A DNA stretch of 64,000 nt from Glandiceps talaboti. Taxonomy: Eukaryota > Hemichordata > Enteropneusta > Spengelidae. The DNA is taken from assembly GCF_964340395.1 (NCBI RefSeq), contig NC_135549.1:30613332-30677331 (forward strand). Reading direction: 5' to 3'. Made by a program: the position numbers and the translations under genes. Numbering within the stretch: position 1 is the first letter of the stretch; every line of letters starts with the position of its first letter. The notes beneath the pieces were generated by a model, which made no database searches, was not told the origin of the DNA, and was given only the letters and a program-made list of their open reading frames with translations. This document shows, one piece after another, positions 37,031-51,000 of the stretch.

Positions 37031-40000
37031 GATTGAGCCCCTGGCAAATAGTGCACAAGATGTCACCATTTACAGGGACACTAACATTAACAGCAGTACT
37101 AGTGTCAATCCAATAGATGATGATATTTTCTTTAGTATATAATTTATATACTGTACACAGTCATTTGTAAATGGTGATTTCTGATTATGTTCTGCAGACT
37201 GAGACTCCAGTTTTCTGTTATTGATGGCGGTGAAATTGTGCAGATTTCAACCTTGAGAAATATCTTCATTCAAATGATTGAAGGAAATGAAGAATGATAT
37301 AGATGCAACTACATATCAGAATAGCAACTTGAAGCGAAAACGTAGGATATGGTGATAAGATAGACATCTTTTCGTCCACACTTACACAAGTGTGGGCTCG
37401 TTATGGCTCATAGGGAAAACTCATAAAGATCATGTATAGCATGCAGTAAATTATGGACTGAAAGATTCATTGTTGTTTGCACTCCACAAATGTGGATTCT
37501 GGTGCTGTAGGATAAAAAACTAAATTAATTATTTTACTTTAGGGTGGGGTGGGGTGAGGAATTGAGCCATTTTAGTTCTCATCCTATGAAATTGATTTTA
37601 CTTTTAATGGATGTTTTGTACCCCTAAATACAAAACACTTCTTCCAAAATGTGACTTGTCACAATTGAGAAATGTAAGAATTTTTGCTAAGTAAATGCAT
37701 GGCACTAAAATAAAGTAAAGTGTCAACAAAAAAGCTATTCTTTCCTCTCTACATACTGACTTTATATTCATAGCATTATGATACTACTACATACTGATTT
37801 GACATAGATTGTGCGGTTTGAAGCAATTTTCAATTTTGGCCAATTTAGTTGGGGGGGGGGGGGACACTGAGGCCTTGAGTATAAGAATTTAGTTTTTTAT
37901 CCTACATTGAACTATTGATCTCACCCCTTTATCACTATTGAACAATCACTCTGACAGTCAACAACAACAACAACAATGCAGATCAGGTTCACTGATAAAA
38001 AGTATTCCCAACTTTATTTTAACTTGCTGACAATTCTTGACATAAATTCATTATATTTTTGTACACAACTTGCTGCAAAAAAATGTGCTTATTTGCAACA
38101 CAATATTTGTAATGATTTCTTAAATTTCAAATCTAAGTACATGTACATATTCACTGCAGTTAGCAGTTAAACAATTTTATTTACAAACATGTAACAGGAC
38201 ATTTTCTGATCAGTATGTCATTCGTAACTTTTTCCCAAGGTTAAACAACCCTATTCCTCAGTAAAATAGACTAATCCAACAAAATGATACAAAACTTTGG
38301 ACAAGCTTGAGAGGATTTTGGTTTTGATATTGTATAATGCTGATAAGTGCAAATTCATTTATCCTTTCTAATATTACCTAGAAAATGTATTCATATTTTG
38401 GTATGACAAAATCTTTCCTTCACAACTGAAAATAAATGATTGCAAGGTGCAAAACCGTTCACTTTTGAGTGTTTTATCCAGAAACAAAATGGTGACATAA
38501 TGATAGGAATGAAAAAAATGACAACCATGAGATCATGAAGATGGTATTAGTACTTCAACCATTTCAAAATAGATGTATACTACTGTAGCTTCAATAAAAC
38601 AAGTAATGTATAACTTCATTGGTAAGTGTCTGAACTATACCATATGTTGGGATACTGATAAGATCAGATTGTAGTTTATGGGTTTTTTTTTTTGACATTT
38701 CATAGTAAGCACAGCACTGATGGTCAAAGTTTAATCATAATTTTAGATGTCAATACTCATTTTTTGGTTTTGTAGATTTTAGTATTTTACATGTACTCAT
38801 CAGTAAGTGTACGGTGGGTGTTCTGTTTCCCTGGTTACATTAAACAATGGACTTTGTTGTAGTGAAGCTACAGCGTATACTAATTGCTCAATGAAATATA
38901 CATTGTTGAATTTGGAATAATGTTGTAGATAGTACCGGTAAGCTATAAACTGGTATGTGTAAAAACAGTACAGCGGTTGCCATGTCAACAATACACACCA
39001 CAACAACCATCACCTTTCACATCAAAAATACTTTCAAACTTTGAATACAGAGTTGTTGAACAATTGTTTAAGTATGAAATAGAACACAAAATTGTCTTTA
39101 ATTGTATATTAGACAGTTTTACTCAGACTCAGAGGGTGTATTCCTAGTAAAAAAATACAATCAATACTTTATTTTATGCTTGCTTTTCATGGAGCAATGC
39201 AGTAGATGATTGAACGTGGCCCTGGGTGACGTGGTTACACAAAATATTTCACTGCAGCAAAGAAAGAAGCACCATACATGTACAATGTACTGCTATAGAG
39301 AATTGTGAATTTACAGCTGCATTGTCTTCTCCTGGCACCTATTGTGTGTGTGTGCCTGTGTCAGTGTAAGTGTCAGTCCTATATTTGCCTGCTAGGAGAT
39401 GAATTGCCTCCTGACTACAATACTTTGATAGGGATATACACCTATTGCAAAATTAGATTTTTTTGTCAATGGCCATTCTTCTACTGCAGCCAAAATCTCT
39501 ATCTACAAGGTGTTGAATATAATTTTAAAAAAACATGGAAACCAAAAAATTCAGAGGCAATGTAAACTAGCACAGTTCAGCTCTGACAATAAAGTAAACA
39601 GATCAAGATTTATTTCATTAAAAAGTCAATTACATGTGTATACATAATGTATACTCATACACATTTAACTCCTTGTAAAGCCCTTCTAAGAGTGTCTCAC
39701 TTAGCAATTATTCTACAATTCACATTATGTACAAATACAATTTTTATTATTATTACTATATACATTGTATAATTAATTGATTTCAGGCCAAAGTCTGAAT
39801 TAAAGTTATCAAATACTAAGAAGCATTTATAATTTCATTATTACACAGCAACAATGAAATAATTATATTATTACTATATTCAACAGTCTTTTGATAAATT
39901 ACATTAAAAGCATCATGGCAACATGAAATTTAATAAATAATGTACAAATGGTGATTTCCCATCCAACCCCATTACGAAAGGTGAAAATACAGACAGTTTG

Positions 40001-41534
40001 AAGACTACATGTAGTGATATTTCAATAAAGAGTCATCTAATACTTGAATATCAACATCATGTCTGAGTTTGTTGTACATTCCATTCAAACTTTTTTGTTT
40101 TTAAACCTATATCATAGATCAAACAAAACTTTCTAGCCACAGTGCCAAAAAAATGTCTTGGAAGCAAATCATAAATTTATGTTTGTTGATGTCTCATCGG
40201 CAGCACCATGGGTGTACATGTACTAAAACGGGGCTTCACATGTCACACAGAACTTGAAATATTGGGGATTTGCCTCCCAAGAAATATTTTTACTGTGGCA
40301 GTAGAAATGTTCAATTGATATTATGAACTCAGAGTCCATGATTATTTATTCTTATAGAGCCATACACAAGAAGATTTATCCTTCACAATTTTTACTTTTC
40401 ACTTTTGATATGAAATACCAGACTGTATGATCAATATCATAGATGTGATGGCCAGTTTCCTAAATTATTGACAATGTGTAGTTATATTATATAGCACATT
40501 TATTCAGCAATGTCTGTAATATACACACCAAAGTACTAGTATTGGCCAACAAAACATTCTTATTATCTTAATGAGTCTTTTCTCACAGTCTTGGTACCAA
40601 TAGGCTGGCATATGTTAATCCAGACCTGGCCTAGGTCACGCTATAGAAGTCTAGATGAGTAGGGCACTTCATCAAACATTTTTTTTCTTTTGATTGTGTA
40701 AATATATGTACACATGCACTGCTGCAAGTGCTGCTCACACAATTCTGTACAATCTGCATTAAACACAATACTATGCATAGCTATGTTTATATATTTCAAT
40801 TCCACTCTCAGTACGTACATAGATAGATAAACATTTCAAGAACTTAGTAGTAGTTATAGTGTGGGAGCAAATCAAGGTGTAGAACCCAGCTTAACAGTGA
40901 ATAATAGCTAGGGTGTAGAAAACTCTGTCAGGTATACCATGATTATTATTGGTATGATACCAGCATTCATCTCATACACCTAAACCTAACACTGCAGAAC
41001 CAGCTAAGAACTGTTTAAAGAAAGCCTTAAAGTTTACTATTTCTAAATGCTTCAGTCTGTTTAAAATATTTTCCTTTTTGTAAGGTCAGGGTGTGAAATT
41101 TTTCAGTCCTTTTTTTCAGTTTCTTTTCCCTATATATAATATATTTTTTTTTTTTAAACACGATACACATTTTGTTTTTTTCACAATACCAGAGGGCCCG
41201 AACAAACATGACTACCAACATTTGAGGAGATAGGGAACAATATACATGTACACAGATTGATAGGACATGATTTAGAGAGTATAAACAAACATACAATGAA
41301 TCAAACTACCTGGTTTAAAAGCATAAACAACTTGCGTGAGTGTCTGAACATTTTCTTACCATATATATTACAACTATTGCAGACATACATTGTAACCTTG
41401 CACAACAACTGTGATAGCCATACATGTACACGAGTAAAAACTCTGCGGCCATACACGTTGACAACTATGGTAGCAATTTATGGTTACAACTTTGCAACAT
41501 AATAGATCGTGTTCATAAACAAATTTGAAGTTGT
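37031..41534. other. Spacer and downstream flank of CFAP20DC
   Basis: AT-rich, with a poly-G run near 37853 and ACATGTA-rich patches. No exon recognised. The 3' UTR of CFAP20DC may extend into this stretch; reversed AATAAA signals occur, for example near 39610. Confidence 0.5.
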
Positions 41535-41593
41535 ACTAAAACTAGTGCCATCACTAGAACTGCTCCTCAGATCATCATCACCATAGGTATGAC
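41535..41593 (-). pseudogene. Duplicated fragment of CFAP20DC exon 16
   Basis: About 58 bp downstream of the CFAP20DC stop closely matches the 3' part of exon 16 (around 45049-45105), with a few substitutions and one 3-base insertion. In exon 16 this region encodes [16 protein letters not shown]. The copy keeps the reading frame but has no obvious splice sites around it. Confidence 0.75.
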
Positions 41594-41702
41594 ATGACTC
41601 AACCCTGAACAGTGACTTTGGCAACAATACACTTTTGCAACTTTGAAATCACACACAAGCATCTATACATGTAGCAGACATATTTGGTTACAACCATGCC
41701 AT

Positions 41703-41858
41703 TATATTGGTTACAACCTGCAGCCAGCCATACACTGCAACAACTAGCTATGGCAGCTATGATTGGTTACAACCCTGCAGCCATACACTGCAACAGCTAG
41801 CTATGGCAGCTATGATTGGTTACAACCATGCAGCCATACACTGCAACTGTGGCAACAT
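41703..41858. repeat. Tandem repeat, about 53-57 bp x 3
   Basis: Units of the form TTGGTTACAACC, CTGCAGCCATACACTGCAAC, AGCTAGCTATGGCAGCTATGA are repeated almost three times. It lies within 220 bp of the CFAP20DC stop, so probably in its 3' UTR. Confidence 0.9.
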
Positions 41859-41921
41859 ACCACCTGTGGCTACAACTGTATTTTCACCATGTGTCTTTTG
41901 AAGTATTATGATGGTCACAAT

Positions 41922-42061
41922 TCAAACAAGTTCATAGTATTTACAGCTCTTTGGATCAAAGTAACAGTTAAGGCAGGGATCATACAATAACTCAAGTTCT
42001 TCTTCACCATCACTCTCTCCTTTTCCTGAATCATCTTTACGGCTATCATCTTTCAAAGGAC
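41922..42061 (-). CDS. CFAP20DC: CFAP20DC exon 19 (last)
   Basis: Codons 846-891 and stop TGA. An acidic stretch ([11 protein letters not shown]) is followed by [20 protein letters not shown]. Acceptor ATGCTAG. Confidence 0.94.
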
Positions 42062-45000
42062 CTAGCATGAAAAAATATTAACATTATCAGTAACACTTTC
42101 ATGATTGAAGAACAGAAGAAATGTATCCATTTTTGCTGTATTTTTATATGAAATATGAAGATCTCTAAGTTTGCAGTTTATTAAGCATTTTCCATACCAC
42201 TCTATTAGTGTTAATAATTGCTTTAAAATCTTTCACAGCTAGATTAAACATTATTGCAAACATCAGTTAGTGAAAATGTGAAGCCATCAGAATAAATAAA
42301 AAATAGATAATCTTTATTTATACTGGATAGTTCTTTTAAGTATTATAAACACTTGTCTCCCAAGAAGTCCATTGAGGGCCATCCCTTATTATACAGGAGG
42401 AAACCAGAGTACCCCAGGAAAACCTGCTTTGGTTGGTAGTCAAACTAAACAACATTCTTCTTACTTACAGCATGGTAAATTTAATCAAACCCTAATTGGT
42501 TTTAACCCCAACCACAGTGGTAAGAGGCAAGTGGTTTCACCACTCAGCCACCGACACCCCATCAGTTGGCATTGGTTGGCATTGATTGGAAAGCATACGT
42601 ACGTGTTTATAAGTACAATGTAGACTAACCATTACCAATACAGGCAACAAATGTCATTCTTTTAACAGAGTTTCTGACAAATCAGACTGAACTAAAAACT
42701 ATCAGATTCGTTGTTGTGTACACTCTTTAGCTTATGATTACAGGAGTATAAACAATGGGAATGTTTTAGTCTAAGTGAACCATTTAAAACTGCTGACATC
42801 AAACTAAACAAAACTTGTTATAAACAAGGAAAGTAAAACAAATGAATTGCATTAATAACACTTAGCACAGCAGGTTGGAACAGCAGAGACTTGTATTACA
42901 TTTCATGGTTTGATAAGAACAGTTTTATTTATGTCCTCTTTATGTGTGCATGAAATGTCAGGGGAACTTCAAATTTGTTTGTGTACATGAACTATTATGT
43001 AAAGAGGCATACAGCTGTTCTTATCAAATGATGAAATGTAATATAAGTCTCTGTATTTTCAACATACTGTACCAAGTGTTATTAATCCAATTCAGTTGTT
43101 AACTTTCCCTGTTAATTTGTACAGGTTCTGTTCGTCCATGGTCTGATGCCAGCAGTTGTAGTAAGAAAAAAACTATACATCTAGACCAAGACAACTAACA
43201 ACATATAGGATTTGAACATGATAACAGTTTCTCCAAATGCTTCTACACAGCACTTAACTTTAGGTGTATGCTGTTACCACAACTTGGTTTGTTGGGAGTT
43301 GTACTTACTTTTCAATGCTAAAGCAGCATTGTGTTGTTGTACTGTCTTCATTTGTTCACTGGGAAGTACAATGGGTGGACTGAAAGCATTACTCCATTCT
43401 CTATACATGAAAAGATAACATACAATATGACATTAGTGATTGGCAAATAGAAAATGACAATCTGTACAGTAGGATCTTATAAAAACAACACTATAACCTC
43501 TTGTATACGGCCTTGCATTTTGCATCCTACTATACAATGTATTCTCAACAATTGAAGATATGTAGGAGAGTACAACATAGCTATTTTGAAACGATATATA
43601 TTGGAAATGAATGTGACGTTTCCATACATCTACTACGTTCCAAAGTAACTACACTATATATATTGTACTGTCCTATTGATTCTTGGAACCATGTACAATA
43701 TATTCTCCATTGAAAATACGTACTACATGTATAAGAACTTTCTTAGTGTTATGTTTTTGGCAGTTTCATGACTTCTTGAATCCCCTAGCCTTTGCAGCCT
43801 GGTATTTTCTTTTTGGTATAAACCATCATACCATTCAAGCACTGTGTTCCTAAATCAATAATAACTCTAGATTGTAGATATACAAACTACAATACTGTCA
43901 TCAGTAACATTCTGATGGTCAATGTATAGTTATGGTTGGTACAGTAGCACCAATGTATATGTATTTGACAATCTACAATAACTTACAGAACAAAGATCTA
44001 AATATTTTAATCAGCAGACAAGTGATCTAAACTTATTTGTAAGGATTACCCTAATATTAATGATATTGGAATCAACTTCAACTATTGAAGAGTTTAGTAA
44101 TTGTCTGGTTAGACCTCAAGAAATATGTTATTATATAAATCAAAATATAAACATAAATTTATACTCGTTAGACTAAAGTGAAGGGTAGATATATTTTGCT
44201 CACAGCATGTACTTCATTTCACATTGCAGTAAGGCCCCTAACACACAGGTATAGATCAGCTGACCATACATATTTAGAAACTACTCATGACAAATATGTC
44301 ATGTCTTAGAAATACCCTACATTTACTGGTAACTATAAATTATAGTATTACCCATGTAAGAATTCAGTTGACTATAAAATAAACATGTCAGTGACAACAT
44401 CACAATTCAAAAGACGAAACAACCATGGTAACTATTAAACTCTGTACGATTTTCTACTGATTACAACATTTAAACGACTTACCTTGGATTAGATTGGAAC
44501 AGAGTATCCCCCTGTATTGAGGACGGCAGGTGCATTTCATCTTGATAGTGGTGTGCCAGCATGGCTGGAGCCTGAAATAACCATTGCACATTAAACATTA
44601 AGAAATGCTACATATACAGACCAGATTTTCTTGTCTTTATAGACACTGAGAATTCTGAAAACAAAGAATGGTGTCTCTAACATAAGATATGAAATTATAT
44701 TTTGTAGTCTATAATATCACACACGGTATATCATCATTTTTGGTGCTGGAGACAAGTGAAAGGCATGCAAACATAAACGCATGCATGGATGAATGAATGG
44801 ATCTCCTACAGTTGAGTCAGACAGACAGACAGACAGACAGACAAACAAGCTGGTAGGTAGACAGACAGACACATAAACAATCAGACAAAAGACAGACAAA
44901 CAGCCAGAGTCAAACAACCAGACAGAGAAACAGTCAAACAGCCAGAAACCATAACATACAGACAGACAGACAGACAGACAGATAAACAGCAGGACAGACA

Positions 45001-48000
45001 GATGTACACAAACACTCTATACTTACTGGTCCCCTCCATGTACTAAAACTAGTGTCATCACTTGAACTGCTCAGATCATCATCACCATAGTTATGTTGAT
45101 TCAAATCATTACTTGAAATATGATCAGCTTTGCGATCATCATCGTCTTCTAACATTTCTTCTAGTTGTTGTCTCTTCAAACTAGCTAGCATATTAGCTTC
45201 AAAGGATTCTGACAGTGAGCTGTTAGGGGACGCATACTTTCTCCAGTCATATTCCTGTAAGAGGTATAGTTAAGAGTACATTGTGAATATTGTGTTAATA
45301 AAAACATTAGATTCATCATATTTCTGACCCAGTGTAACAAAGCTTAAGTTTCCATTTTCTATTTTTTTGTACTGTTTTATTTACAATAGATTTGTCCTGT
45401 AATTTTTATTTGACTTTGCATAGTAAAAAGTTTGTGAACACTTTGAATAAGATTTATTGTCTGTGCTTTCCAAATTCCTACATTACAGTGTGTCATAGTT
45501 TATTCCAAATCTTTAATTTGTATACAAATGTTCAAAGTACTGAGACTGTAAATGTAATCAGATTTGAACATAGCATTCTTACGATTTGTCTTCCCTTTGT
45601 TATTGGAAGGAAAAGTTGTCTTAAAATATTTGCAAGTCCACTGAAGTTTACAGCATGTTGAAAAAACATACTATAAAAAATATAGACCTTTATTGAATGA
45701 ATGAATGAATGAATGAATGAATGAATGAATGAATGAATGAATGAATGAATAAATAAATGAATGATTGAATGAATGATTGAATGGATGAATGAATGAATGA
45801 ATGAATGAATGAATGAATGAATGAATGATTGAATGAATGATTGAATGGATGGATGGATGGATGGATGAATGGATGTACGAATGATTGAATGAATGAATGG
45901 ATGAATGGATGGATGGATGAATGATTGAATGGATGGATGGATTGATGAATGAATGGACCAATGAATGAATGAATGAATGAATGAATGAATGGATTGATGA
46001 ATGAATGATTGAATGGATGGATGGATGGATGAATGAATGAATGAATGATTGATTGAATGGATGGATGGATTGATGAATGAATTGACCAATGAATGAATGA
46101 ATGAATGAATGAATGAATGGATTGATGAATGAATGAATGATTGAATGGATGGATGGATGGATGAATGAATGAATGAAAGATTGATTGAATGAATGAATGG
46201 ATGGATGGATGAATGAATGAATGAATGAATGAATGAATGAATGAATGAATGATGCCAGTGGGATTCAATAAAAAGCTGAAAATAATAGAAAATAAGTTGG
46301 GGAAAAATCAGAACTTACACTTGATGCCCTTGTTGGACTGACAGCAGATAATCTAGCATCATCTTTAGGAATTTCTCTGACTTTCTTAGAGCTGATACTT
46401 AGTCTTGATTGGCTGGTACCAGGTGTAGACAGACCATCTGGTATCATCACCTGTTGTAGCGGTACTTGTAACCTATTAACTTCAGGACTTTCTGGACTTG
46501 GTGTTCTTTGGTGTGCTCTGGGACTGGGTGATCTCCTCACTATCTTTTCTCTTGTGTTTGTCTCCTCCTCCTCTTCATTGCCATAGAAATCTTCTTCTGG
46601 TCTTGCACCTCTTGATACTAGCAGGGCTTGTTGGCTTTCTCGTAAGGCAGCAACTTCATTTTTCATATTTGTCTGTGGAAGGAAAATATTATCAGTACTT
46701 ATATTACAGTTGTTTTATACTGGGTTCATGGTCAACATTAAATAGTGCTACTCACAAAGTCTGTGCAAACAACTTTTGATGCTGATGGCAAAAAGTTGTG
46801 ATTCAAAAAATGTTCTCAGCCTGACTGTTAGGTAGCAATATTTGATGTTTAAAATCTATATTTATAGTCTAATAGAAAACATGACATAACATCTCATCAG
46901 ATACCAATTATAAGTCTTGTAGAAGATAAACAGACAAGTCTAACAACTGAAGACAAGTACATTAGTATGTCTGTATAAAACATACTAGACACAGATGTTA
47001 GGGATATTACCAATAGTTGTATGTCTGTGAAACCTGTCTATTACAGCTGATACTATCACTGTATCAGATCTAATTCTTATCAAATGATGAAATGTAATAT
47101 ACAATGTACAATGTAAGTCTGTGTACTTCCAACATGTTGTGCCAAGTGTCATTAATCCAATTCAGTTGTTTACTTTCCCTGTTTATAACAGGTTCAGTTC
47201 ATCCATGGTCTGATGTCAGCAGTTGTAATTCATACAAATAAAAAGCCTTAGGGTGAATGATTTGTCAAAAACATATATCAATGGCATCAGTTTCATCAAC
47301 TGTGCTGTAATTTATCTTTTTTCCAATATATGCATTAATTTGATAATTGCTAAAACTACTAGTTACATTATGCCATAAACTATTTATTGGTACTTACCAC
47401 AATAGTTTTATGATTGACACCAAGGTGGAATTTGTCTTTCCTTGGTGGAGCAGTCCTCGGTGGGGACATAAATGTGTAAATTGTATCTCTGAAAGAAAGA
47501 ATAACATGAAATAATCCCTCTTAACTTTGTTATGACAAAGAACTTATCGTGAATGACTGTATTATTTACAAGTGGAGTAAATAGAAAGTGACATATGACA
47601 GTACAGAGAGTCATTGTTAAAAATCTTTGTCATTACAGAAGACAAGAAATACTCCAATGTGTATCTGTAATTTACATGTTAACTGGTCAGGAGGGCAACA
47701 TCACATGCCTGGTTACTTTGATGTTGAGTAAAACTAGAAATTGTTGGCCAGTATTTTCACCCTATTTCACCAATCACCACAATACAGACTGTTTTTTGGG
47801 CAAGAAGACTGATGTAAACAGACTGTGTGGGCCCGGGGATGACCCACAGACCAAACGGAAACTGATGCACGACGTTACGTGACTTAGACCAACAAACATG
47901 TATTTTGTAACACACCACACCACATCTATTTCCTTCATCATATATCAGCCTAAAAACTATCCATGGACAAAAATTAAATTATGTATTTTTCTGTAAGGGT

Positions 48001-51000
48001 ACTGTATGACAACAATGAATATTGTCCTTGATGCAATACTGGTATCTTCTCACAATATTTCAACTTTAAACAGTTCCAACTCATTCCTCATATAATTATG
48101 TTATATAAATATGGGACAACTTGGTCATCATTATCACAGCATACATTAATTTACATGTATTCCAGTGTGTAAATTTAGAACTGTGGATACTCTCAGAGGT
48201 TTAATTCAATCCACTAAATAGTCAGTAAATTGGTGACATGAATTATGTCATTGTAACGTATATACTGCATGTACCTACCTTGTGAAATTTGTCTCCTGAC
48301 CATTCTCTGATGTCATAATAATGTGGCTTGACCTGTCTTCATTTGTAACATCACCATCTACAGAAAAATCGTTTCACAAATGAAATATGTCCTCTATGTG
48401 TATGTACTGTTGTACAAAATGTATTCAGGGTTACATAGATTCCTAATATGCAGTTACAGAAGCAATGTTTTCAACAAACTACTGTTACTAGTAATATGTT
48501 TCAAGTCACTGGATTTATTTTAGCTGAATACATACAAAAGCTATTTCCACAGAAAAAAGACCAACTAACTAATGAGTCCACTGGTCATATTTCTATATAC
48601 AGCTGTTGCACAAGGTCATTGTCATAAACTACAGCCTCTTTTACAGCACCATCCACGACACACCATCGTTATTTCAGTGTCACGGAAGAAATAACATCTC
48701 TGGTTTGTGAGAATGTGCAAGGTGTTAACAACAGTTTCACTAGTTAGATCAGGCCGACCAGCTGGTGAGTCATTTACAACACAGGCAAGGAAGAAATGTC
48801 TGTGTTTACAAGCAATGTCTACTCTCTTCCCTTATATATTGTCTGTCAAATTAACATGCACCTGACACACCCTTATCTGCTTTGAAGTATCAATTGCACA
48901 TTGTCCAAAATGATAGGTTGTGTTTCTAACACAGAAGTGGCATCATTGAAGATTTGACATTTTGGTATTATTTGTTATGCTGGGTAATTTTTTGTGCATA
49001 TTAAAAGGTACTTATAGTATTCCACTATTGAAGCAAAATTACTAGTTATCTGCTATTGGTAGAATCAAATCCTGGTATTTGTGCATAATACAGATTTTAA
49101 CAATTTGATAACATAATTTAATAATATACATACAGTTACTAAAATGTAGAGGAAACCCATACTATGCCATTTACTGTGCTAACAGTACTAAACTGTAGAC
49201 GATGTTTCTAATGCCATGGCAGATATTCATCAACATAAATATTATACTAGAATAGTTTGATCTCAGTATTTCCACTCAAGTAAAAAGCTGACAAACTCAC
49301 CTTGTGCCCCTTTAACTCATCTCTCCCAAACTACAGTTAAATATAAATTTGACTTACTTCCATTGATGTGTACACTGTTTTCATCATTCTTTCTACTAGC
49401 ACCTCCAGTATCACTTCTTGGTCCATTCTTATTACTAATTCTCTCTATTTGTACAGGGTTGTTTCTTTTTCTTTGTTCACCAGATCCTATTCTATGTGAT
49501 AAACTATTGTCTTCCTCTGTCTTGCTATGTTTACTGTCATCCCTGTTGGACTTTGTACCATGTCTATTGGCCATTTCTCCTGACCCTATTCGGTGGCTCT
49601 TTTCAGCTGAACTAACTCTGTGACTCTTATCTCCAGAACTAACACGATGAGCTGCATCCCCTGAATTGACTCTCTGAGCCACCTCTCCAGAGTTGATCCT
49701 GTGAGCGGCATCTCCCGAGTTGATTCTGTGAGCAGTATCTCCAGAATTCATCCTGTGAGCTGCATCGCCAGAATTCATTCTGTGAGCACTATCTCCAGAG
49801 TTGACTCTATGAGCTGTGGTGTCTGTGTCATCACTTGGTTCATTTACAGTGTCCCCACCACCCTTCTTTCCCCGGACTCTGATAAATCTCCTTGTGCGTT
49901 CACTTGACTTTTCTCTTGGTGGATGAGGTTTCAAGGCTGTGTTCTCTGAAGAAAATCCCCTAGCAGTCAGTAATTCAGCTAAAAAATAAATCAGTGGGAT
50001 GGTTACAGTCAAATCTTAGAAATACACAATTGACAATCATTCTGACCACTTTAAATATTAAAATGTCAACTCTATATATGATCGTAGTAATTCATCAACT
50101 CTTGCATAAAATCAATCAATCAATCAATCAAACAAACACATGACAAAGAGAAGTCATTTATTTTGGGGAAACGGTTGTAGTAAAACTACATTACCACTTT
50201 TGTCAAATAACCTTGGATTGTCCATAATATCAACAAAAGATAGAGGGTATATTTGTACACTGAGAGGATATATCAAAACTTAGAGCAGTGTGTCTTTTTC
50301 TCAGAATAGTACCAAAGTGGACAAGTTCAGCATCTCATTAACTTTTGATGTCACCTACTTTGAAGCCCAGATCTTTTTGAGGGTACTGGATGTAATTACA
50401 AGTTACAAAAGGTCAAAGGTCAACTTACTCTGCTCTGCAACATCATTGCCACTGTCAACATGACTGTGAAGTGACTTAGACCCTGACAGGGATTGTGAAA
50501 GATCTGTAAAGAACAGAATGATCCAAATGTTATTGGGTTTTTTTCAGTCTATGTTAATTGTTTTCAAATTTACATCAAATCATCTATAACTCTTAGTGTG
50601 TGAATAACCAAATTCTCAACATTATCAGCTGACCCTGTCCCTCTATTGACATTTGACAGGTGACAGCTGACAGGTGAATGAAAAATGAGAGATTTGGTCC
50701 AAATCTTTAATCATTCTATAAAATACGATGCTCTGAATCCAGAAATAACTATTCATGTCAAATTCACAGCAAATACATATAATTTTCATTTGCCACTTTA
50801 TTTGAATAATATATTGGGGTGGTTTTTTTTTTTCAGGTTTGTATTCAGTGGATGAGCCTTTTCACATACAATATGCATTCAATGGATTAGAGTCCCCTCA
50901 GCATTATGCACACTGTTTTTTAATTTTAACAAAATGAAGGAACTGGAGACTCAGTTCTAAACAGATTATAAACATATCTCATTACCTCATTCATCATCTC

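Noticed and set aside
42498-42562. Possible tRNA gene on the minus strand
   Set aside because: Box A resembles tRNA-Ser/Leu, but box B is degenerate and the cloverleaf does not close; better explained as a SINE head.
45532-46268. Ile/His/Ser-rich frames of up to 192 codons
   Set aside because: Direct translation of the GAAT/GGAT tetranucleotide array; no coding signature.
47595-47882. 95-codon plus-strand frame
   Set aside because: It is antisense within CFAP20DC intron 13, with no domain and no splice support.
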